Positions 37,671 to 47,216 are shown, counted from the first letter of the stretch. The stretch is 64,000 nt of DNA from Desulfosporosinus youngiae DSM 17734 (GCF_000244895.1 NZ_CM001441.1:3864226-3928225); one strand, 5' to 3'. Made by a program: numbers and translations. Notes: a model not told the origin generated them from the sequence alone.

Positions 37671-38903
37671 TTAATTCAGACTTGAAGTTTTGGATTCAAC
37701 AACATCCACATGCTCGGCAGTTGACTTGTAAAAAGGAACCTTCCCCATAAACCAATCATTAAAGAGAAGCGGGATAATGGCCCAGAATAACCAAACCAGC
37801 GGTTTATTAGCATGATTGGAAAACTCAGGATTCAAGCCTAATAAAGGCAAACAAACTGCGTAATAGATATAGAACTGGACAACTGCAAGGATACCAACGA
37901 TTCCTGTGCGAACAAACCAACCCACAACACTTCCCCATTTTTGCGGCCAATTGTCAAAGTAGTGGTTCCAGATCAAAAATGGGAACAAGGTAAACCCGGC
38001 AAGTGTAGCAGTATTATAATAGCGCCATGCTAAAGACGCAGGTCCGTCCGCGGCCGTCGGGTCCACTGCACCCCATACCGCACCCATACCAAACATCAGG
38101 ATCTTGACGGTTACATAGGCCATGACAATGATAGAAATGATAGCAATCAAACCGGACCAAGGTTGTTTTTTAACAAGATGGAACGGTTTTCCTGACCAAA
38201 CATTAGCTGTCATGAAAAGGTAGACAACCATCCATTCCCAGATACCAACCACGTAATTCAGATGCGGAACCCCATCCATTATTCCCCACCAAGGAGCGGC
38301 TGCCGCAATAGGTTGTTTTAAAACGACACTTACGTAGAACGGATAGATAAGTGCTCCATAAGCTAAAAGCGTGATGACAGTCGTTAAAGACCACTCTGCC
38401 AAACCTAACGCCGGTTGAGTCAATTTTCCTCCCCAAGGCCATTTTTTAAAGAGAATTGACCAAAATGTATAGGTGACAAAACCCATCAGCACAAACATTG
38501 TAATTGCTCCGCCCACATATTCTTTGGCGTGCTCGATACTTATGCCTTGTGCTACTAAGGCATCAACACTCCAAAGCGGCAGGATGAGCTTACCAAGAAA
38601 GCCCTGAAACACGCCATAAACGATAACATAGGTTGCTACGATATTGACTACAATCATCACGATTCCACGTGTCACAGGCTGAAGCTTTTCAAAAGGCCAG
38701 TTCCCGAAAACAATATGCTGCCAGGCGCCAAACAAGATCATCCACGCCAAAAACTCCAGCATGGGATGTTCATAGTTCTTGAAAATCCCGTGAGGAGATG
38801 CTAATATGAACCAAGTTATCAGTGCGATAATTAAAAAAGAAGCCGATGCAATAATACCGGTTAAGGGTTGACCCCAACGGGCTTTAGAACTGTGATCTGA
38901 CAT
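37671..38903 (-). CDS. Polytopic membrane protein with fourfold repeat, unknown function
   Basis: A 410-residue protein with about ten to twelve membrane helices. Four similar motifs recur: HIVFGNWPFEKLQPVTRG, SILFKKWPWGGKLTQPALG, KPFHLVKKQPWSG and NHYFDNWPQKWG, each an aromatic-Trp-Pro turn just before a helix, suggesting internal duplication. I do not recognise a named family; a permease or a redox/gas-channel-like role is possible. It has its own sigma-54 promoter and the same enhancer as the butyrate operon, so it belongs to that regulon and may move a substrate such as a short-chain acid. A bacterial ribosome site (GGAGGAG) precedes the ATG. Confidence 0.75.
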   Translation of the reverse strand: MSDHSSKARWGQPLTGIIASASFLIIALITWFILASPHGIFKNYEHPMLEFLAWMILFGAWQHIVFGNWPFEKLQPVTRGIVMIVVNIVATYVIVYGVFQGFLGKLILPLWSVDALVAQGISIEHAKEYVGGAITMFVLMGFVTYTFWSILFKKWPWGGKLTQPALGLAEWSLTTVITLLAYGALIYPFYVSVVLKQPIAAAAPWWGIMDGVPHLNYVVGIWEWMVVYLFMTANVWSGKPFHLVKKQPWSGLIAIISIIVMAYVTVKILMFGMGAVWGAVDPTAADGPASLAWRYYNTATLAGFTLFPFLIWNHYFDNWPQKWGSVVGWFVRTGIVGILAVVQFYIYYAVCLPLLGLNPEFSNHANKPLVWLFWAIIPLLFNDWFMGKVPFYKSTAEHVDVVESKTSSLN

Positions 38904-39041
38904 TGATACTCCTCCTATTCACTTTGTTTAATAGGCTAATTCCGTAGTAAAGCGTTATCTTTAACCATCTATGTCCTTACACATTCCTCCTTTGTTCAGT
39001 TTGCTCCTAAAGTCATTATATTCTGAATATAATTAATTATT

Positions 39042-39057
39042 TGCAATATTAGTGCCA
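39042..39057 (-). promoter_or_regulatory. Sigma-54 (-24/-12) promoter of the membrane protein gene
   Basis: On the minus strand TGGCACTAATATTGCA matches TGGCAC-N5-TTGCA exactly. It lies about 140 bases upstream of the gene at 37671-38903. Confidence 0.92.
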
Positions 39058-39158
39058 TAAGGATAATTCTTAATTTATTTTTATTTGATCTGCCCTATTT
39101 ATCAGGCTTTAGCATAGTTTTAGTTCCTAGAAATTATAAAAATGCCGCAGAATACACC

Positions 39159-39262
39159 TGTTTACCTATGTTTACACTTTATGATCAAGATCTCTATATT
39201 GCTTAAGTTTCCTGAGCTTTTGATTACTGTCTACTTTATTTACATGTATATTTTTGTAAACA
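39159..39262 (-). promoter_or_regulatory. Enhancer-like elements TGTCTAC-N21-GTAAACA and TGTTTAC repeats
   Basis: TGTCTAC (39228-39234) and GTAAACA (39256-39262) are separated by 21 bases, exactly the spacing at 34285-34319. Two direct TGTTTAC copies lie at 39159-39165 and 39169-39175. These are 100-220 bp upstream of the -24 element. Confidence 0.65.
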
Positions 39263-39461
39263 TCTCCAAATGGTATCAAGGATAAATATAAGAGTATATC
39301 CTATTTATTTTAATAAGTTGGTTTTTAAACCAGGGATCATACTGAATAAAAACCTCCATCGATAGTTGAAGGACAGCCTTTGGTGTCAAAAACCGTGCAC
39401 ATGGAGGTAAAAACGATGCAGCACAAACCAAATAGTTAACGCCAGACCCGGCCGGACTTGT

Positions 39462-39491
39462 CCAAGAATCGTACGCGCGTACGATTCTTGG
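39462..39491. repeat. 30-bp perfect palindrome
   Basis: Half-site CCAAGAATCGTACGC with its exact complement and no loop, in a gene-free stretch of about 800 bases (38904-39717) between the membrane protein and nifV. A TGCCGC-TTCG-GCGGCA-type small hairpin follows at about 39543-39557. The rest of the interval shows no gene with a ribosome site. Confidence 0.85.
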
Positions 39492-39680
39492 GCAAACCGA
39501 GGAGAAAGTTCTCCCTGAAAATAAATTTTCCATTCATCAGTAGTGCCGCTTCGCGGCATAGGAGTCTGATACTAAGTCACGTATGAAAAATTAGATGTTG
39601 ATTGGCATAAAATCCAGCAGCAATTTATCACTTTGCTGCAAACAAGTAATAAGTGTTATTGGCAACTTAGTATGATACAC

Positions 39681-39704
39681 AAAAAACGGCTTTCGCCGTT
39701 TTTT
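39681..39704 (-). terminator. Terminator after nifV
   Basis: AAAAAACGGC and GCCGTTTTTT form a stem around TTTC, with a T-run on both strands; it lies 14 bases past the nifV stop. Confidence 0.9.
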
Positions 39705-39717
39705 ATTGTTTTATAAA

Positions 39718-40857
39718 TTACTTTCCACTATTTCGCTGCTTCAGCATATCGCTATAGATGTAAGCAAGTTCTTTGTCAAATAATGATCTCTTCATATCCA
39801 CAGCTAAAGCTCTGACCCGTTTAAGCATCTCGCTGGCGTCTTCATCCGACATCTCTTTGCCATACTCATTACGGAATTTTGCTTTAATTGATGCGGTTCC
39901 CGAATGTTTTCCAATTACAAGCTGACGTTCAAGTCCAACATCCTCAGGACTGAAGGCTTCGTAAGTCCGCGGGTTTTTGAGAGCCCCATCGGCGTGAATG
40001 CCAGACTCATGGGCAAACATATTACTTCCTACGATGGATTTCCAGGGGGGAATCCTCCGGCCCGAAGCTCTGGCGACATATTCGGACACCTCTACAAATC
40101 GTTCCGTAGCAAAGCTCAGATCCGTATCAAGCAAGTGTTTTAAGGCCATGACAACTTCTTCCAACGCAGCATTGCCGGCGCGTTCACCTAAGCCATTGAC
40201 TGTTACGCCTACATGAGTTGCTCCGGCCTTGACTCCGGCCAGGGCATTGGCTGTCGCCATGCCAAAATCATCATGGGTATGCATTTCGACGTCTATACCC
40301 ACTTTTTCAATTAAGGCTTTAATTTTGTCATAGGTTACAAAAGGATCTAAGATTCCCACGGTATCACAGTAGCGCAAACGGTCTGCTCCAGCTCGCTTAG
40401 CCTCTCTGGCAAACTCCATCAGAAAGTCCATATCTGACCGTGAAGCATCTTCCGCGTTAACGGAAATATACATACCTTCCCGTTTAGCAAACTCCGTTGC
40501 CTTGACCATCCGTTCTAAAACATCCTCACGAGTCGTCATGAGTTTATGTTCAATATGGATGTCCGAGGTAGAGATTGAAATAGCTACAGCATCAACACCA
40601 CATGCCAAAGATTGCTCGATGTCGGCTATTACTGCCCGATTCCAGCCCATGATGCTTGCTTTTAACCCTAATTTTACAATATCGCTGATCGCACGTTTTT
40701 CATCTCCGCCCATGACCGCAACTCCGGCCTCAATCTGATGAACACCAAGCTCATCAAGCAACTGAGCAATCCGTATTTTTTCCTGATTGGAAAAGACAAC
40801 TCCAGCAGTTTGTTCTCCATCCCGCAAGGTAGTGTCTACAATAGTTAAATGTCGCAT
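39718..40857 (-). CDS. nifV: Homocitrate synthase
   Basis: A 379-residue DRE-TIM barrel enzyme condensing acetyl-CoA with 2-oxoglutarate to homocitrate, the organic ligand of the FeMo cofactor. Motifs: DTTLRDGEQTAGVVFS (metal site), MHTHDDFGMATANALAG (His-x-His), NGLGERAGNAALEEVV and a C-terminal GRRIPPWKSIVGSNMFAHESG. It is closer in pattern to NifV than to 2-isopropylmalate synthase, and lacks the LeuA regulatory domain. ATG 40857 follows GAGGGG; a GTG three codons earlier is less likely. No other nif genes are in the window, so it may serve nitrogenase from afar. Confidence 0.88.
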   Translation of the reverse strand: MRHLTIVDTTLRDGEQTAGVVFSNQEKIRIAQLLDELGVHQIEAGVAVMGGDEKRAISDIVKLGLKASIMGWNRAVIADIEQSLACGVDAVAISISTSDIHIEHKLMTTREDVLERMVKATEFAKREGMYISVNAEDASRSDMDFLMEFAREAKRAGADRLRYCDTVGILDPFVTYDKIKALIEKVGIDVEMHTHDDFGMATANALAGVKAGATHVGVTVNGLGERAGNAALEEVVMALKHLLDTDLSFATERFVEVSEYVARASGRRIPPWKSIVGSNMFAHESGIHADGALKNPRTYEAFSPEDVGLERQLVIGKHSGTASIKAKFRNEYGKEMSDEDASEMLKRVRALAVDMKRSLFDKELAYIYSDMLKQRNSGK

Positions 40858-40984
40858 AAGACTCACCCCTCATATATCTGGAAGTATTATATAATACCTT
40901 GGAATTCACTAATCTTTATAATATCACCATCTCCTTCTTATTTGAAGGATCTCCATTCCCTTATACTGTATACTTAATAAACTG

Positions 40985-41365
40985 AATAATAAAAAGAGGC
41001 ATCCCCTTTCAGAGAAGCCGCCCATGCTGCCGTTGCGGTGCCCATCAGAGGATGAAATGAGAGTACTCTCTGGTCGGGCAGCTTCGCCACATCCGCTTAC
41101 CGCAGCATTCCGAGGCTCGCCCACTCGCCGGTGCGGGAGCTACCTTCAGCGGATAAGTATTCTTTGAGGATAGCCGCTTCGGCGAAAATGTCCACCGGAC
41201 ATTTTCGTGCCAAACCTCCGGGTAATACCTGATGTGAACCCGTGGCTCCGTTTCCCCGCACCGACTTGTGGGCTTCTACCGCCTCTCCATGCAATGGGTT
41301 CGCTTCTGTGGACGAAGCTGCCCTGCTTGAGGGTCTAGGGATTCTTCTGCATGTCTTTAGGGTCT
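40985..41365 (-). ncRNA. Structured non-coding RNA, possibly HEARO/omega-type, without IscB ORF
   Basis: Between gatB and nifV lies a gene-free, GC-rich stretch whose minus strand folds into a nested series of long helices. GGGCAGCTTCG (41313-41323) pairs with 41076-41086; GAGGC (41281-41285) with 41112-41116; GCCCAC (41268-41273) with 41119-41124; CGGTGCGGG (41255-41263) with 41129-41137. Inside are hairpins 41219-41242 and 41183-41207 (11-bp stem, 3-base loop) and GCCG-AAG-CGGC at 41173-41183. A T-run near 40985 could end the RNA. The 5' part AAAGACATGCAGAA then CCTAGACCCTCAAGCAGGGC recalls, from memory, HEARO/omega RNA scaffolds. No IscB or TnpB gene is nearby. The family name is tentative; the folding is direct. 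Confidence 0.6.
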
Positions 41366-41395
41366 TTTTTCAAGGGAGAGAAGCCTCTAAAGGCG

Positions 41396-42844
41396 TTAGG
41401 CGAGTTTTTCCTTGAGTAATTTATTGACCAGACCCGGATTCGCTTGCCCCTTAGTGGCTTTCATGATCTGCCCAACGAGGAAGCCGATTGCCCGGTCTTT
41501 ACCTGCGCGATAGTCCTCCACCGATTGGGGATTGGCTGCAATGACGCTGTCGATAATGCCCAGCAAGGCACCTTCGTCACTAATCTGGGCAAGCCCTTTT
41601 TCTTTGACAATCACCTGGGCATCCTTGCTTGTAGCATACATTTCCTCAAGAACCGTTTTGGCTATTTTTCCGCTGATCGTGCCTTTTTCTATGAGTTGTA
41701 ATAACTCCGCTAATTGTTTGGGAGAAATCGGAGAATCCTCTACTCTGCACTGATTAGAATTCAGCAGACGAGTGACATCTCCCATAACCCAGTTTGCCAA
41801 GGTTTTAGCATCTCCGAAGCTCGATAAAGCAGCATCAAAGAAGTCCGACATTGCCTTGGACTGGGTGATAACCCCGGCATCATAGTCGGATAATCCTATG
41901 GACAGCAGCCGAGCCCGACGTTCCCCGGGAAGCTCAGGCAGGGTTTTGCGGATTCTTTCCACCCATTCCCGGTCGATAACCAGAGGAGCCAAGTCGGGTT
42001 CAGGGAAATACCGGTAATCATGGGCTTCTTCCTTGGAACGCAGGGCTAAGGTTATCCCTTGACCCTCATCCCAAGTACGGGTCTCTTGAACCACCTTTTC
42101 TCCTGCGTCCAACACCCTGGCTTGACGTGCCACTTCGTATTCCATGCAGCGCCGTACTGAGCTGAAGGAGTTTAGATTTTTCGTTTCTGTACGGGTTCCA
42201 AAGGTTGTCGAGCCAATTGGGCGCAGTGAAACATTGATATCAAAGCGTACTGAACCCTGTTCCATACGGCAGTCAGAGACTTCCGTATACTCCAGGATCT
42301 GCACTAATTTTTCCAGGTAGGCAAGCACTTCGGGTATGGAGCGCATATCAGGTTCTGAAACGATTTCCAAGAGCGGCACGCCGGCCCGGTTATAGTCCAC
42401 GGATGAGGCATTGGAGGTCGTAATGGTATCCCCGCTATGTACGAGCTTACCGGCATCTTCCTCCATGTGGGCCCGAGTAATCCCGATCCATTTTTTCTCC
42501 CCATCCACTTCAATCTCCAAACCGCCTTTGCCGCAAATGGGCAAATCAAATTGAGAGGTTTGATAATTCTTCGATAAATCAGGGTAAAAGTAATTCTTGC
42601 GATCGAACTTAGAGAATTCAGCGATCTCACAGTTCAAAGCCAAACCGGCTTTGATGGCATAATCCACCACTTCCCAATTTAAGACGGGCAGGGCGCCGGG
42701 CATTCCCAGGCAGACCGGGCAGACATGGGTGTTTTGCTCTCCCCCGAACTCCGTCGTACAGCCACAGAAAATCTTAGTCTTGGTCTGGAGTTCCACATGG
42801 ACTTCCAAACCGCAGACCATTTCGTATTTATTAGCGACCAGCAC
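41396..42844 (-). CDS. gatB: Asp-tRNA(Asn)/Glu-tRNA(Gln) amidotransferase subunit B
   Basis: A 482-residue subunit that binds and activates the misacylated tRNA. It starts [20 protein letters not shown] (Zn-type Cys residues with [12 protein letters not shown]), has the activation core [20 protein letters not shown] and [10 protein letters not shown], and the YqeY-like helical tail. Start is GTG with GGGGAGG nine bases ahead. The start overlaps the end of gatA by 14 bases. Confidence 0.97.
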   Translation of the reverse strand: MLVANKYEMVCGLEVHVELQTKTKIFCGCTTEFGGEQNTHVCPVCLGMPGALPVLNWEVVDYAIKAGLALNCEIAEFSKFDRKNYFYPDLSKNYQTSQFDLPICGKGGLEIEVDGEKKWIGITRAHMEEDAGKLVHSGDTITTSNASSVDYNRAGVPLLEIVSEPDMRSIPEVLAYLEKLVQILEYTEVSDCRMEQGSVRFDINVSLRPIGSTTFGTRTETKNLNSFSSVRRCMEYEVARQARVLDAGEKVVQETRTWDEGQGITLALRSKEEAHDYRYFPEPDLAPLVIDREWVERIRKTLPELPGERRARLLSIGLSDYDAGVITQSKAMSDFFDAALSSFGDAKTLANWVMGDVTRLLNSNQCRVEDSPISPKQLAELLQLIEKGTISGKIAKTVLEEMYATSKDAQVIVKEKGLAQISDEGALLGIIDSVIAANPQSVEDYRAGKDRAIGFLVGQIMKATKGQANPGLVNKLLKEKLA

Positions 42845-44321
42845 AGGACAGCACCTCCCCGGACAGATTCGGTTTTAACGTATGATAATTCGTATTTTGC
42901 TCAAAGGTATAAGCTACGCGATACAACGACCCTTCACCGAAGGGTTTGCCCATCAATTGCATGCCGATAGGCAAACCCTTGACGAATCCTGCCGGAATAG
43001 AAATTGCCGGAATCCCCGCCAGGTTAATGGGGACGGTGGTAATGTCGGATAAGTACATAGCCAAAGGATCTGCAGATTTTTCCCCAAATTTAAAAGCAGG
43101 GGTGGGAGCCGTTGGGGAAAGTAAAACATCAAACGTCTCAAAGGCTTTATCAAAATCCTCTTTAATCAGAGTTCTGACCTTTTGAGCTTTAAGATAGTAG
43201 GCATCATAATATCCGGAACTTAAAGCATAGGTTCCCAGCATAATTCTGCGCTTTACTTCCTGGCCAAATCCTTCAGCCCGGGTTTTCTTGAACATACCCA
43301 AAACATCGTTGGAATCCGCCCGGTATCCGTAGCGAACGCCGTCATAGCGGGCCAGGTTTGAGCTTGCTTCGGCAGTGGCAATCAGATAATAGGCGGGAAT
43401 GGCGTATTCCGTATGAGGCAGGGAACACTCCGCCACTTCCGCCCCTAAATCAATCAGGGTTTGAATCCCGGCTTGAATCCCTTTGGCCACCTCCGGATCG
43501 ATTCCTTCGCCAAAGTATTCACGGGGAATCCCGATCTTCAGACCTTTGATATCATTCACCAGAAACTTTGTATAATCAGGAGTTTCATAAGGAACTGATG
43601 TTGAATCCAGAGGATCATGACCGGCAATGGCATTCATCACCAAGGCATTATCCCTCACGGTTTTAGTAAAGGGCCCAATCTGGTCGAGAGAGGATGCAAA
43701 CGCTATCAGGCCCAAGCGGGAGACCGCTCCGTAAGTAGGTTTCATTCCCACCACACCACAGAAAGCGGCCGGCTGGCGAATAGAACCCCCTGTGTCTGAA
43801 CCCAAGGTAAAGGCAGCTTCATCCCCTGCTACTGCTACAGCAGACCCTCCTGACGATCCCCCGGGGACACACTCTAAATTCCAGGGATTGCGAGTCTTGG
43901 CAAAATAGGAATTCTCTGTCGAAGAACCCATGGCAAACTCGTCCATATTCAGCTTGCCCAGAAGTATGGTTCCCACTGCCCGCAGACGTTCCGTCACGGT
44001 GGCATTGTAGGGCGGATAAAAATTGTCCAGCATTTTAGAGGCACAGCTCGTGCGAATTCCTTCTGTGCACATATTGTCTTTGAGGGCCATGGGAATACCT
44101 TCTAAAGGTTTCAGAGCTTGTCCTTGAGAGATCTTTTCATCAACCTCAGCCGCTTGGGCCAAAGCCTGGTCTTCCAAGACGGTTAAATAGGCCTGCAACG
44201 CAGGATCCACCGACTTGATGCGGTCTATGTAGGCTTTTGTCAATTCCGTAGAGCTTATGTCTTTATGGACGAGCAGTTCGTGTAATTCACTCACTGACTT
44301 CCCGATAGTTGCTGATTCCAA
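42831..44321 (-). CDS. gatA: Asp-tRNA(Asn)/Glu-tRNA(Gln) amidotransferase subunit A
   Basis: A 496-residue amidase-signature subunit that frees ammonia from glutamine. The Ser-cisSer-Lys triad is in LKDNMCTEG (Lys), [14 protein letters not shown] (Ser) and [14 protein letters not shown]. The start is not certain: TTG at 44321 has AAAGGAG ten bases upstream, while the open frame begins seven codons earlier. It lies between gatC and gatB in the usual gatCAB order. Confidence 0.95.
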   Translation of the reverse strand: MESATIGKSVSELHELLVHKDISSTELTKAYIDRIKSVDPALQAYLTVLEDQALAQAAEVDEKISQGQALKPLEGIPMALKDNMCTEGIRTSCASKMLDNFYPPYNATVTERLRAVGTILLGKLNMDEFAMGSSTENSYFAKTRNPWNLECVPGGSSGGSAVAVAGDEAAFTLGSDTGGSIRQPAAFCGVVGMKPTYGAVSRLGLIAFASSLDQIGPFTKTVRDNALVMNAIAGHDPLDSTSVPYETPDYTKFLVNDIKGLKIGIPREYFGEGIDPEVAKGIQAGIQTLIDLGAEVAECSLPHTEYAIPAYYLIATAEASSNLARYDGVRYGYRADSNDVLGMFKKTRAEGFGQEVKRRIMLGTYALSSGYYDAYYLKAQKVRTLIKEDFDKAFETFDVLLSPTAPTPAFKFGEKSADPLAMYLSDITTVPINLAGIPAISIPAGFVKGLPIGMQLMGKPFGEGSLYRVAYTFEQNTNYHTLKPNLSGEVLSCAGR

Positions 44322-44353
44322 CTTCCGCAGTCTCCTTTCCAAGTCAAATAAAC

Positions 44354-44644
44354 TTACGTCAAACTGATTTTCGGCACTCTAAAGAAACCCTCTTCCCCAT
44401 CAGGGGCATTCCTGAGGGCTTTGTCATGATTAATCGAAGGTCTCACCTCATCCTCACGCAGTACATTGTGCAAAGGAACAGCATGAGCCGTAGGCATCAC
44501 ATTATTTGTATCTAATCTCTCCAACATGGCCGCATAGCCTAAAATGGAGTTAAGCTGTTCGGTGTATTCTTGAGTTTCCTGCTCAGTTAACTCTAGGCGC
44601 GCCAATGCCGCCACGTATTCAACGTCTTCACGTGAAATTGACAA
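44354..44644 (-). CDS. gatC: Asp-tRNA(Asn)/Glu-tRNA(Gln) amidotransferase subunit C
   Basis: A 96-residue subunit that stabilises GatA. The family pattern is clear: [20 protein letters not shown], then [20 protein letters not shown] and LREDEVRPS, ending [15 protein letters not shown]. The start is TTG at 44644 with GGAAGGTG ahead; the longer open frame would add 41 unlikely residues. The complex turns Glu-tRNA(Gln) into Gln-tRNA(Gln). Confidence 0.95.
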   Translation of the reverse strand: MSISREDVEYVAALARLELTEQETQEYTEQLNSILGYAAMLERLDTNNVMPTAHAVPLHNVLREDEVRPSINHDKALRNAPDGEEGFFRVPKISLT

Positions 44645-44826
44645 CTTATTCACCTTCCCTTGGTTAGTTTGTTGCTTTATCCCTTTATCATAACAAATAT
44701 TAGGGAAGGGAGCAATAAAAATGGAAAAAGTGTGAAATAAACCAACATGATACAACGGGCATAACACCAGTTATTTATAAAGCACTACAAATGTAAAATA
44801 ATTTTTAAGAATTCTTTCGAATTTGA

Positions 44827-44859
44827 TGAAGAAAATTTACCCTCTAAATTGTCTAATAA
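44827..44859 (+). promoter_or_regulatory. Probable ECF promoter TGAAG-N19-GTCTAATAA, copy A
   Basis: TGAAG 44827-44831 and GTCTAATAA 44851-44859. The same elements with identical spacing are found at 47217-47249 and 52145-52177. It lies about 35 bases before the DUF6147-like gene. Confidence 0.7.
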
Positions 44860-44894
44860 ATAAGGAACAAAAAATTACTAGGAGGATGCAAATC

Positions 44895-45335
44895 ATGAAA
44901 AAACTAGCTCTAACATTTCTAATCGCTGTCGTAATGTTGCTTGGGTCCAGCCCCGTACTCGCAGCCCCAGAATCATCCAAATCAAACTCCATCCAGGCAG
45001 GAATTGGGATTGAAGCATTGCAGCTTATCCAGGGCGGCTACAGCAGTATTCAAAATGCCGGGAACAATCATGTTAGCATCTATGGTGAAACACTGACTTA
45101 TAAGGTCACCGATATTGTTGGTGTGAAGTTTTATCTTCAGTACTACAATAATAGCGCCTGGGTTACCCTGGACACTGTGAGCCGACAAGGATATGATACC
45201 AATTTATTTACTACAATGGTCGATTACACTGTGACTCCCGGATATACCTACAGGGTTGCGACTGAACACTATGCTTATGATGGGTCTTTTAAAGAGACTG
45301 CCTGGACTTATACATCAGGAGTATATATGCCATAG
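44895..45335 (+). CDS. Secreted DUF6147-like protein
   Basis: A 146-residue protein with a signal peptide (KKLALTFLIAVVMLLGSSPV, cleavage after LAA) and a mature part of beta strands (ISIYGETLTYKVTDIVGVKF, YLQYYNNSAWVTLDTVSRQG, then VATEHYAYDGSFKETAWTYT). It resembles small secreted proteins with the DUF6147 domain; the match is by pattern only. ATG 44895 is chosen for its AGGAGG and because the signal peptide starts there. It follows a probable ECF promoter and is closed by a terminator. Confidence 0.7.
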   Translation: MKKLALTFLIAVVMLLGSSPVLAAPESSKSNSIQAGIGIEALQLIQGGYSSIQNAGNNHVSIYGETLTYKVTDIVGVKFYLQYYNNSAWVTLDTVSRQGYDTNLFTTMVDYTVTPGYTYRVATEHYAYDGSFKETAWTYTSGVYMP

Positions 45336-45355
45336 ATCCCTAATTAATTTGTTAA

Positions 45356-45398
45356 AGAAATAGAGCGCGTTTCATTTAACGTTCTCTATTTCTTTCTA
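45356..45398 (+). terminator. Rho-independent terminator
   Basis: AGAAATAGAG pairs with CTCTATTTCT around a 17-base loop, followed by TTCTAAATTT, 20 bases past the DUF6147-like gene. Confidence 0.7.
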
Positions 45399-45513
45399 AA
45401 TTTAACCCATGATTTTAGGATGAAAATCAAAGTTAATGGGTCTGCTGAAAAATAGAGTCTATGCGATGCTGAATGCCTATATTATTATATTATGTAGAAG
45501 GAAAGGGCGGACT

Positions 45514-45711
45514 ATGGAAATTATAACTGTTTTGATTATTACCGCAGTGCTTCAAATAGGTTCAATTTTTTTGTCCCGTCGAGTTGATCAACATACTCAA
45601 ACGTCGACGGTTTCATTTTTTCTTTCATCTGTCATTATTACATCTAATTTTTTATCGTTTTTCCTTCTCTGTTTTGTGGTTCTTAAGGTAATTAAGATAT
45701 TTTTTCCATAA
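45514..45711 (+). CDS. Small membrane protein (65 residues)
   Basis: Two hydrophobic segments, MEIITVLIITAVLQIGSIFL and FFLLCFVVLKVIKIFF, joined by SRRVDQHTQTSTVSFF. GGGCGG lies before ATG 45514; an ATG 26 codons earlier in the same frame is less convincing. It precedes a lipoprotein gene by 27 bases on the same strand. Confidence 0.5.
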   Translation: MEIITVLIITAVLQIGSIFLSRRVDQHTQTSTVSFFLSSVIITSNFLSFFLLCFVVLKVIKIFFP

Positions 45712-45738
45712 GATAATTTTTATTGGAGGCTGCCAGTT

Positions 45739-46359
45739 ATGAGAAAGTTACTATTACTTACAATGCTTTTTTTCCTACCTATTTCATTGGTCACAGGGTG
45801 CGCTCCCCAGCAATCAGAACTTATGTCTGATGATGTGGAGGTTATGATCCAAATCGTTCCCTTTTCATCTGTATGTGAATATCGTACATATTTTGGTTTA
45901 AATCATTTAGATGACAAATATAGTCACCCGGATGATAAACATACTGTGCTAAGTCAAAAAACTAAACAAGTAATTATTTCTTGGGAACTCAACCCTGAGA
46001 TAAGAGCAAATGATTTAAATCGTCTTTATTATGGACCGTATATTATAATCATTCTGCCAAAAGATGAATGGGAATACGCTGATACTACCCATATTGCTGG
46101 TAATTCCTTTAGAAGAACTTTTAATTCTGAAATAGTGACAAATATTTTAAAAGACTATCCCGAATATAATTGGGCCAGCCTTGAAACCTTTGGATGGTTT
46201 TTCCACGCAAAATCGTTTGACCAGGAAACTATACATGTAGCTTTTAAAAAAAGAACTGATTCATCTGACGAAGGCCAGTCCATTGTAGCATATTATATAT
46301 ATTTTGATCCGATCACCAAGCATGGATGGGCAAAAAAAATCGGTAAAACTATTATATAA
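45739..46359 (+). CDS. Lipoprotein of unknown function
   Basis: A 206-residue protein with lipobox VTGC (RKLLLLTMLFFLPISLVTGC) and a mature domain rich in aromatic residues (RTYFGLNHLDDKYSHPDDKH, DLNRLYYGPYIIIILPKDEW, FGWFFHAKSFDQETIHVAFK). GGAGG precedes the ATG. The low-GC codon use is like its neighbours in this accessory region. I do not recognise a family. Confidence 0.65.
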   Translation: MRKLLLLTMLFFLPISLVTGCAPQQSELMSDDVEVMIQIVPFSSVCEYRTYFGLNHLDDKYSHPDDKHTVLSQKTKQVIISWELNPEIRANDLNRLYYGPYIIIILPKDEWEYADTTHIAGNSFRRTFNSEIVTNILKDYPEYNWASLETFGWFFHAKSFDQETIHVAFKKRTDSSDEGQSIVAYYIYFDPITKHGWAKKIGKTII

Positions 46360-46625
46360 AAAACTTTGGGAAGGCTTTCTCGATAAACTCGTTCACCTGA
46401 TAGAAACTGGCAAAGGAACAATTTCTTTCCTCGCCCAATCCCTTCATTGCCACGAGAACCTGAAACTAACGGTTATTCCGTTTCCGACAGCATTTTTCGT
46501 TTCCTTCGTTTTTCAGGACTGTTTTTAAGTGATTAGTATAGAGAGGCTTCCCTTTACTGCGTTCCGAGTGGACCAGGACCCTTAACGAAACGAAAAATAC
46601 TACGGAATAATCATATCAGCATAGG

Positions 46626-46668
46626 AAAAGCACGTGAGCACTCCGACCAAATGCTCACATGCTTTTTT
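46626..46668 (-). terminator. Terminator, copy in the decayed sigma/anti-sigma duplicate
   Basis: AGCACGTGAGCA pairs with TGCTCACATGCT followed by T-runs on the plus strand and AAAAG on the other. It is nearly the same as the terminator at 50643-50688 behind the intact operon. Confidence 0.65.
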
Positions 46669-46680
46669 TCGTTAACTATC

Positions 46681-47101
46681 CTAGGTCACCGATCTCGCGA
46701 CTTTAATCAGATCATCTACTTCGATTTTCCCAATCAACTCTATATCCAGCCCTCTCATCGCCCATCGCAGTATTAATGTTCCATCTTTAGCAAAAGTCCC
46801 TCACTTCAGTTTATATAGATTTTATTTACCTGTGCATCATCCGAGTCGTAAGGAAACTCCCGTTATGACCTGCAACTAAATTGTTCTGTAGTAACATAAA
46901 TGGCATAACTGCTCATAATCCCAGAGTGCTTAATAGACCCTTCTTGAACCGCATCTTTGACCACTCCCAGACCCCTAACGATTAGATTAACAGCAGTAAA
47001 TATTCTATGATAACAGCGTTCATATAATTCTTCATCGAGATAGTTCTTCTTATCCCTAGAGAAAAACAACTGCCTTACTATCTTCAAATTTATTAATCGT
47101 A
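46681..47101 (-). pseudogene. Decayed duplicate of the ECF sigma/anti-sigma operon
   Basis: The left part (46681-46910) is close to the 3' end of the anti-sigma gene (50698-50930), with several frame-breaking changes; the right part (46915-47060) matches the first ~50 codons of the sigma gene at 51850-51989. Between them about 900 bases are missing. The surviving reading frame joins ELYERCYHRIFTAVNLIVRG to anti-sigma residues. The old promoter (TGCAAC-N15-GATTAA at 47091-47119) still matches that of the intact copy. Confidence 0.85.
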
Positions 47102-47216
47102 TACTCCAATATTGTTGCAGTCAAATCCTTTTTAGAGAATTCAATTCAAACCATATAAACCCAAAATCCCTCTTTATATAGGACTTTTATCCCATTTTAA
47201 ATTTTTCCCAAATTTG

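Noticed and set aside
39718-40857. 2-isopropylmalate synthase instead of homocitrate synthase
   Set aside because: Length of about 380 residues and lack of the C-terminal LeuA regulatory domain favour NifV.
40985-41365. RNase P RNA, tmRNA or group II intron as the identity of the folded RNA
   Set aside because: Conserved cores of RNase P (GAGGAAAGTC...), tmRNA ends and the intron domain V were not found.
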